Shown here piece by piece: positions 58,935 to 64,000 of a stretch of DNA of 64,000 nt. This stretch comes from Salvator merianae (taxonomy: Eukaryota; Chordata; Lepidosauria; Squamata; Teiidae): contig QVOM02000042.1 in the NCBI GenBank assembly GCA_003586115.2, positions 34,288,552 through 34,352,551 on the forward strand, given 5' to 3'. The notes below the pieces were generated by a model. The model was not told the DNA's origin and did no database searches. It saw only the letters and a program-made list of their open reading frames with translations. Position 1 is the stretch's first letter. Each line of letters starts with the position of its first letter. The position numbers and the translations under genes were made by a program.

Positions 58935-59211
58935 GAATAGAAGGGCCTTGCCTTCTATTCAATCTTGGCCAGAAACATCAAAGCTGCTTGTGCTGTGCAT
59001 TACATAAGCAGAGCTTTTACAGGCAGGAGCCACCAGTATGTGGATCATGCTTAAGTATAGTAAATTCCACACGTAATTATCACTGAATTTGGCATATCTG
59101 CACCCACAGATCTTACACAAAGACTGATGAGATTCTTTCTACTTTTTTGAAGTTTGTTGGGTATATGCCTCTTATGAATAAAACAACTGATTCTGTTTTC
59201 TGTTTTTTTAG
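58935..59211. other. Unique sequence ahead of the candidate exon
   Basis: It ends in a pyrimidine-rich tract (59190-59209) and AG, a strong 3' splice-site context. Nothing else recognised. Confidence 0.5.
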
Positions 59212-59493
59212 GACATCTATCATTATAGCAGTATTTCTCTCACACTCTACAGCAACATCCAGGAAGGCGAGTACAACAAGGTTAATTCATCTGTTTACTT
59301 GGAAATCAACAGGTGTAACCGTGTGGCCGTTCATATGGGGACAGGCAAGCTGGCAATTGGAAATGGATCCATCCTGCCAACAAACTGGACTGTCATTGAC
59401 ATCAGTTCTAAACTTGGTTCACTAGCAGGATTTCCAATCCACAGCTTGTCCCTCTCCTCTTGAGCCACCCTTCCTCTCCACCTGTGTAGCCAG
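59212..59493 (+). other. Candidate exon of an unrecognised gene
   Basis: It is preceded by TGTTTTTTTAG and followed by the consensus donor CAG|GTAAGTT at 59491-59500, so both splice signals are canonical. One frame starts with the first base after the AG and is open for 83 codons. It begins DIYHYSSISLTLYSNIQEGE and continues through NSSVYLEINRCNRVAVHMG and NGSILPTNWTVIDISS to a stop at 59461-59463. Its codons favour C or G at the third position, unlike the AT-rich surroundings. It has two NxS/T sites and alternating hydrophobic residues, as in an extracellular beta-rich domain, but I cannot name a family. The stop 30 bases before the donor would make this a last coding exon with a spliced 3' UTR, or a decayed or non-coding exon. 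A second frame is also open for about 65 codons. Confidence 0.35.
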
Positions 59494-59681
59494 GTAAGTT
59501 AAGAAAATATTATTTCCTGTCAGGCGGATGTTGGACGGAATGTTCTCCTTGGGCCAGAAAGTTCAGAAGAAAAACTGTGAACAATTGAAAATTATAGAAA
59601 TAATTGTTGTATTGGCAAATATAATGTGCATTAAAGTGTATTATAAAAATACAAAATGCATATTTTACAATGGTAGTATCA
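59494..59681. other. AT-rich sequence after the candidate exon
   Basis: No feature seen. Confidence 0.4.
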
Positions 59682-60197
59682 GGTCTCATCTACACAGTGG
59701 GAATATAGCACCATTATAGTGCCACTATGGTGGGATTGCCACATGTATCTGTGGTAACGCCACTATAGCTATGCTATATCCCCATAAATCACATGATAGC
59801 CTATTTTGGGGAAACCCAACTCTCATAGCACCTTCTGGATGGAGCCGGCATCTTTGCTGTGACCACAGTGAATGTGTGGCGGCCACCCAAGACAGCCACA
59901 CGTGCACGGTGGTGGCGTTATGCACAACCAGGTATTTCACACTAGCAAAATGCCTGGATGCATGCATCTACCGTACATGTGTGGGAGCCGGAAAGACAGC
60001 TGTGCGTGCATGGTGGTTACAATCATGAACTTCTGAATATTTCACTCCAGCAAAATACCCGGATGTGTGTGTATCTAAAACATGCACAGCACACAGGGGC
60101 CCCCATGCTATCTAGCTAACAGGCAATAATTCCAGAGGAGCTTTTCTCCAGAATATCGCCTGTTAGCACGATATTCAGATGGTGTCTGGAGCTGGCC
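59682..60197 (+). mobile_element. TIR element, family B, with internal duplication
   Basis: Left end GGTCTCATCTACACAGTGGG and right end GTCTGGAGCTGGCC. At 516 bp it is longer than its relatives. A unit of about 105 bp is present twice inside, starting near 59893 and 59998; each contains 'tatttcac', 'agcaaaat' and 'ggatg'. Flanks TCA and TGT do not match. Confidence 0.72.
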
Positions 60198-61578
60198 TGT
60201 TTCTAAAGTGTTTGAATGGCTGAAGATTATCTGCTGGTTTCAAAACGTCCATAATAAAGTTCCAACCACCATTGCATATATTTTCTTCATAAACCCACTA
60301 TTTATGTTAGTAAGGAAAAACAGGTCCGCTACAGCCTTCTTTGACCTAAACAATGACAAGAAAAATCAATGGCTAGCTTGCTGTAGGAAATTTGCCATGT
60401 GTGTGTCACAGAAATGCCATTTGTTTGACAGCTCCAAGAGTGATAAATTACAGTTAACAAAAACAAAACAAAAAGCTCAGCATTTCAGAGTGTATAATTG
60501 TAAGAAAAACACTTTTTTTTCCTTTTAGTTAAAAGAAAGGGCAGGACGACGTGTTATGAAAGAAGGGGGAATAGGAGTTTTGACATGTTTCCATGTAATG
60601 CTAATAAGAGGTGAGGGAATTTTCAGGGCAGACCTGGAGGTGAGTAAACCTTTCCTTGACAAAAAACCCCAACTATTTAAGAAAATCTAGTTTGCTCTTA
60701 GTTTTGATTAGATCCCAAATCCTGAATCAAACTGAACCAGGCTGAAGCACGACCTCTGCAAAAGTTCTTCATTGTGCCACCCAAACCTACACATAAAATG
60801 GAAACAACAGGGCAGTGTGGGAAAGGCCAGGCACTGATTAGAGTGCCATCTTTGATTTCCCAGACTACAGCTCCATCCATATGGCAACCCCACAAATCAG
60901 CTCCCAGAGAAAGCGTTCCAGGGGACTGGCACAGGAGACACAGCACAGTGTGTCCATGAAGTGATTCTGCTGGGGCTACGGATCCGCAATGGAATGCAGC
61001 TGTGAGGAAAACCTGACACCTGGGACTTGGCCTTTACGCCCTCACAGATGCAGCCTACATTTTGATTTGAGGAGCTCAAAAGTGAGGGTTCAGTGGATCC
61101 CAAATTCTTCCATCCCTCCCCTCCTTGTTTCTTTCACACAGTATTACCAGGTTCAGTGGTGCTTTTGAGGGTTTCCCTGGGTGCCCACAAAGTTTCTCAG
61201 CCTTCACCTCATCTACTTATTACTTTCTTTGTCATAAGGCAGTAAAGAATTCACCACTTTTGAAAGGAGAGAGCTGGGAAAGCTTTCAGTTCTCTTGAAA
61301 CGGCGTGATTTTAAATCCCACCCCTTACAACCTTCCTGCCATTCAGAAAAACAACCTTAATTGATATCAGGAAACAATTATTTTTATTATATGCCACATC
61401 CTTGCCCTCTTCACGCACACAATTAGTGGGCTTCCAGTGGTGAGTAGATAAACTCCAAAAACCTTTTCAAACTTGGACACTAGCTGCAAATATGTGGAAA
61501 CAGGAACAGAGAAAGGAGCAGCCCATACTGTATTCCTAAGGTGTGGGTATTCTGTACCTAGCTATCTTTTAAGTCTTG
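60198..61578. other. Unique and unclassified sequence, no gene seen
   Basis: No gene or repeat firmly matched. Confidence 0.4.
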
Positions 61579-62010
61579 AGGTGTTTTTGCACTTTCCACC
61601 TTAGAATGGGATAATTATCCCATTTTAAGGTGGACTGGACCATGCAGCGTGGACACGATCCACAATGTGGGGCCCTGGAGTGGAATACCACCAGAACACC
61701 AGCATTCGCACAGTGAATGCTGGTATCCTGTCCTAAACTTTGTCATGACAGCAGCCAGGAAGCATCCAGCCACTGTCATGGCAACCGGCAGTGTCGTGGA
61801 TCATGCAGGCATGGTCGTGCAATCACACAGGTGCAACGAGCGTGAATGCACTTGACTGGGAGCAGGATAGCTGCTCCCAGTCAAGTTGTGGAGCACAATT
61901 TAGTGCTCCACAGCTCGTCATGATTGGGAGCAGCGGTAGGCTGCTCCTGGTCACACAAGCCTCCACACAGTGCAGATGTACTTATTTAGGTGTCTGTCCT
62001 TGTAGCAAGC
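61579..62010 (-). mobile_element. TIR element, family C (reverse), right end worn
   Basis: The left part AGGTGTTTTTGCACTTTCC is a decayed family end. The interior is the reverse complement of 11730-12151, with an added local hairpin 'aatgggataattatcccatt' at 61610-61629. The inverted pair 'gggagcaggatagctgctccc' lies near 61858-61878. The right terminus was not resolved. Confidence 0.65.
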
Positions 62011-63578
62011 TAAGTAGACTACGCTCTTACTCCACAGTCCAATTGCAAGAAGTTACAAGGGTCCCAACCCCCAAAGCATTCTGGAGACTTTCTCCTAAGG
62101 GGATGTTGATCAACAGGGGTGGTTGCTCATCCCTCTTTTCCTTCAGTGGTCCCTAGGAAGCTCAAGTTAGGATTGGCTTATGCAAGTCCAGAGATCTGAT
62201 TGGATGATTGGCCAGCAGCCAGCTACCTGTGTGCTGGGTCACAGTCCCTAGTGGGAGGGTGAAGAGCGAACGTTAGCCTGAAAACTTGGTCCATGTTGCT
62301 ACAATGCTATGGGGGTTGGATGTAGACGGGCTGCAAGTAATTTCAGCTCTCTGTAACTTGACTCCTGGGCTGCTCTTGTTCAAATCTCTCTAGGTTTGTC
62401 TCGCTCAAAGGCAGGGTTTCTGCTTGCTTCTGGGTCCTGAAGGTGGATGGAGCTGATTGTAAAGAGCAAGGTGACAGTCATGATTTCAGCAAAAACCCAA
62501 CTCAGTCTAAGCAGGACTGACTCTAGCAGCTCTGGCACCTAGGGAGATCACAGGTGGGATGGGGACAGGGACTGGGGAACAGGAGGGCACAGCTTGGGAT
62601 TGGCAAGCTTGGCAAGCTACCTTCTGGTCAGGCTGCTCCTTGGAGGGTTGGGACAACGGGGAATGGCATAGTGATTCCTCTACAATGTGGCCACATCACG
62701 TGCACCACCCTAAAGCTGGCCCTGAATCTGAGTTTTCACAACTAGCCCTTTTGATAAGAAAACTCTCACTCAAGGCTAGGTAACGGACGGATGCATAAAT
62801 CTTGGGAGAGGGTAGGTAAGGAGGAAATGTGGCAGTGGCTATGTTTTGTGTAAGCCTTGGACAACTTCAGGAGTCAAACGTCTGGTCCCAGTTCGGCTGT
62901 GGACAACAAAATAGCTTTAGGGTTATAAACCCGGAATCAGGCTTCCAGCCCCTCCAGAATTATTGCTTGTTGCCTATTTCTGTGCAATCCAAACTCCTGG
63001 TCGCAGAATGCTATCTCAAAATAGTAACTTACAGAATCTGAAAAAGTGAGCTGTCAAGGAACAGGTCTGCAAAAATTAAGCTATTTACTGCTTCCTCAGT
63101 CTCCAAAAACTTTGATGGATCACAAATTCACAGTCATGTGGGTGGGTCAAAGCCTTTTTCTTTGCTTTTCTTTTCTTTTTTTTAAGCACAGCATTTACAG
63201 AGTGCCACAAAACATGAACTGACTCTATAAAACTAGATTGGCTGAGCTATAAATGCCACAGGATCTTACACGGAGCCAATTGCCACAAAATCTTTGTTTC
63301 CAAAAACCAAAATGCCATTGAAATATATATTCTCAACTGCAAAAGAAAACAAACATGTCTCTATAGAGGAAACCATCAGTTCAGAACTTCATAAATGTTG
63401 GGAATATCAGAAAATGTTTCCAACCATTCCTGGCTCCAAAACTATGAGTTTGAACACTTTGTGAATTTAACATTTTTCTGCAGTTTTTACCAGATTGTCA
63501 ATAACCTACAGATATGTAATCATTGGAATGTATGATTTTTTATTGTATCTAAACATAGAACCTATGTGAGAAACAAAG
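62011..63578. other. Unique and unclassified sequence, no gene seen
   Basis: No gene or repeat matched. Confidence 0.4.
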
Positions 63579-64000
63579 GCCGCGGTCAGACATCGTCAAT
63601 GTAATCCATATAGAAGAGTACATGCAGTGAATTCGTCTTCTGGTCATTCCCACAGTTACAATTTAACACGGAGTCAATTCGTACTTGCTCGTTCCCACAC
63701 TGATATTTCCCGTGCTTGGCAGTACCCTTTCTGCCTCCACCCCTCATCAAATTCTCCTCCCTATGCAGTCAGCGATTGGCTGCAGTCCCAACGTTCAAAC
63801 CTTGACGTCACAGGGGCGGGAAAGTCAAGCTCCGCTCTCTGCATGTCCCCACTGCTGCCTCAGAACATGGATTAACTTGGCAGCATTACTAGTCATTCGC
63901 CATTTGCTCCTCCCTGCAGCCTCTGTCTACCGAAGCAGAACTTAAAAACTATGTTCACTTTAAAACTATGAACTTTAAAAAACTAAGCTTTTGAAATGCG
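63579..64000 (+). repeat. Family H repeat, cut by window end
   Basis: Homologous with 39094-39480, with an extra segment near 63840-63870. It has more CpG than the 39-kb copy (for example 'gtcacaggggcgggaaagtc'), so it looks younger. It may continue past the end of the window. Confidence 0.62.

Overview
The window looks like about 64 kb of nuclear DNA from a squamate reptile, most likely a lizard. Three things seen in the sequence support this. There is a 5'-truncated BovB (RTE) LINE and a tRNA-derived Sauria-type SINE with a related 3' tail. There are CR1, L2-like, L1 and Penelope-like fragments side by side. There is a dense crop of short palindromic DNA transposons whose ends resemble those common in lizard genomes. 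Base composition is AT-rich and CpG-poor apart from a few islands. Nothing looks bacterial, viral or organellar.

I could not identify a host protein-coding gene. Nearly all open frames are short and fall in repeats or in unique non-coding DNA. The best host-exon candidate is 59212-59493, which has a strong 3' splice site, a canonical 5' splice site and a coding-like frame of 83 codons that I cannot assign to a family. The window is best read as an intergenic region or a large intron.

Layout. 1-8.2 kb: unique DNA with three copies of TIR family B, one of family C, a CTTT microsatellite and LINE tails. 8.8-11.1 kb: L2-like LINE, broken BovB reverse transcriptase, then a Penelope-like inverted repeat. 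11.7-20.7 kb: families A, C, D and F plus a long CTCTT array. 22.8-25.6 kb: a repeat-poor block that may hold conserved non-coding elements, split by an AYGAT array and an L2 fragment. 26.2-28.1 kb: a family F element carrying a nested GC-rich element, then the Sauria SINE. 29.3-37.9 kb: families D, E and G, including an E-into-G nest and a 189-bp direct duplication. 39-48 kb: two copies of a repeat of about 750 bp, one holding a 5'-truncated L1 and the other showing the matching empty site; also family B and CR1. 48.7-53.6 kb: a pile of GC-rich element fragments. 54.3-58.9 kb: a CR1 with an intact C-terminal frame, a family A hairpin and a CpG-rich 752-bp family C element with perfect 18-bp ends. 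59.2-64 kb: the candidate exon, then families B and C and a repeat cut by the window edge.

Family letters are mine. A, E and G are hairpins ending GGCTGCAT or GGCTGTG with 3-bp target duplications. B has GGCC ends and 3-bp duplications. C has GGGCCTTTT ends and 3-bp duplications. D is a hAT-type palindrome (CAG...CTG) with 8-bp duplications. F is a longer GC-rich element with GGGCC ends. H and I are unclassified. The 3-bp duplications suggest PIF/Harbinger-like mobilisation and the 8-bp ones suggest hAT; these class assignments are inference.
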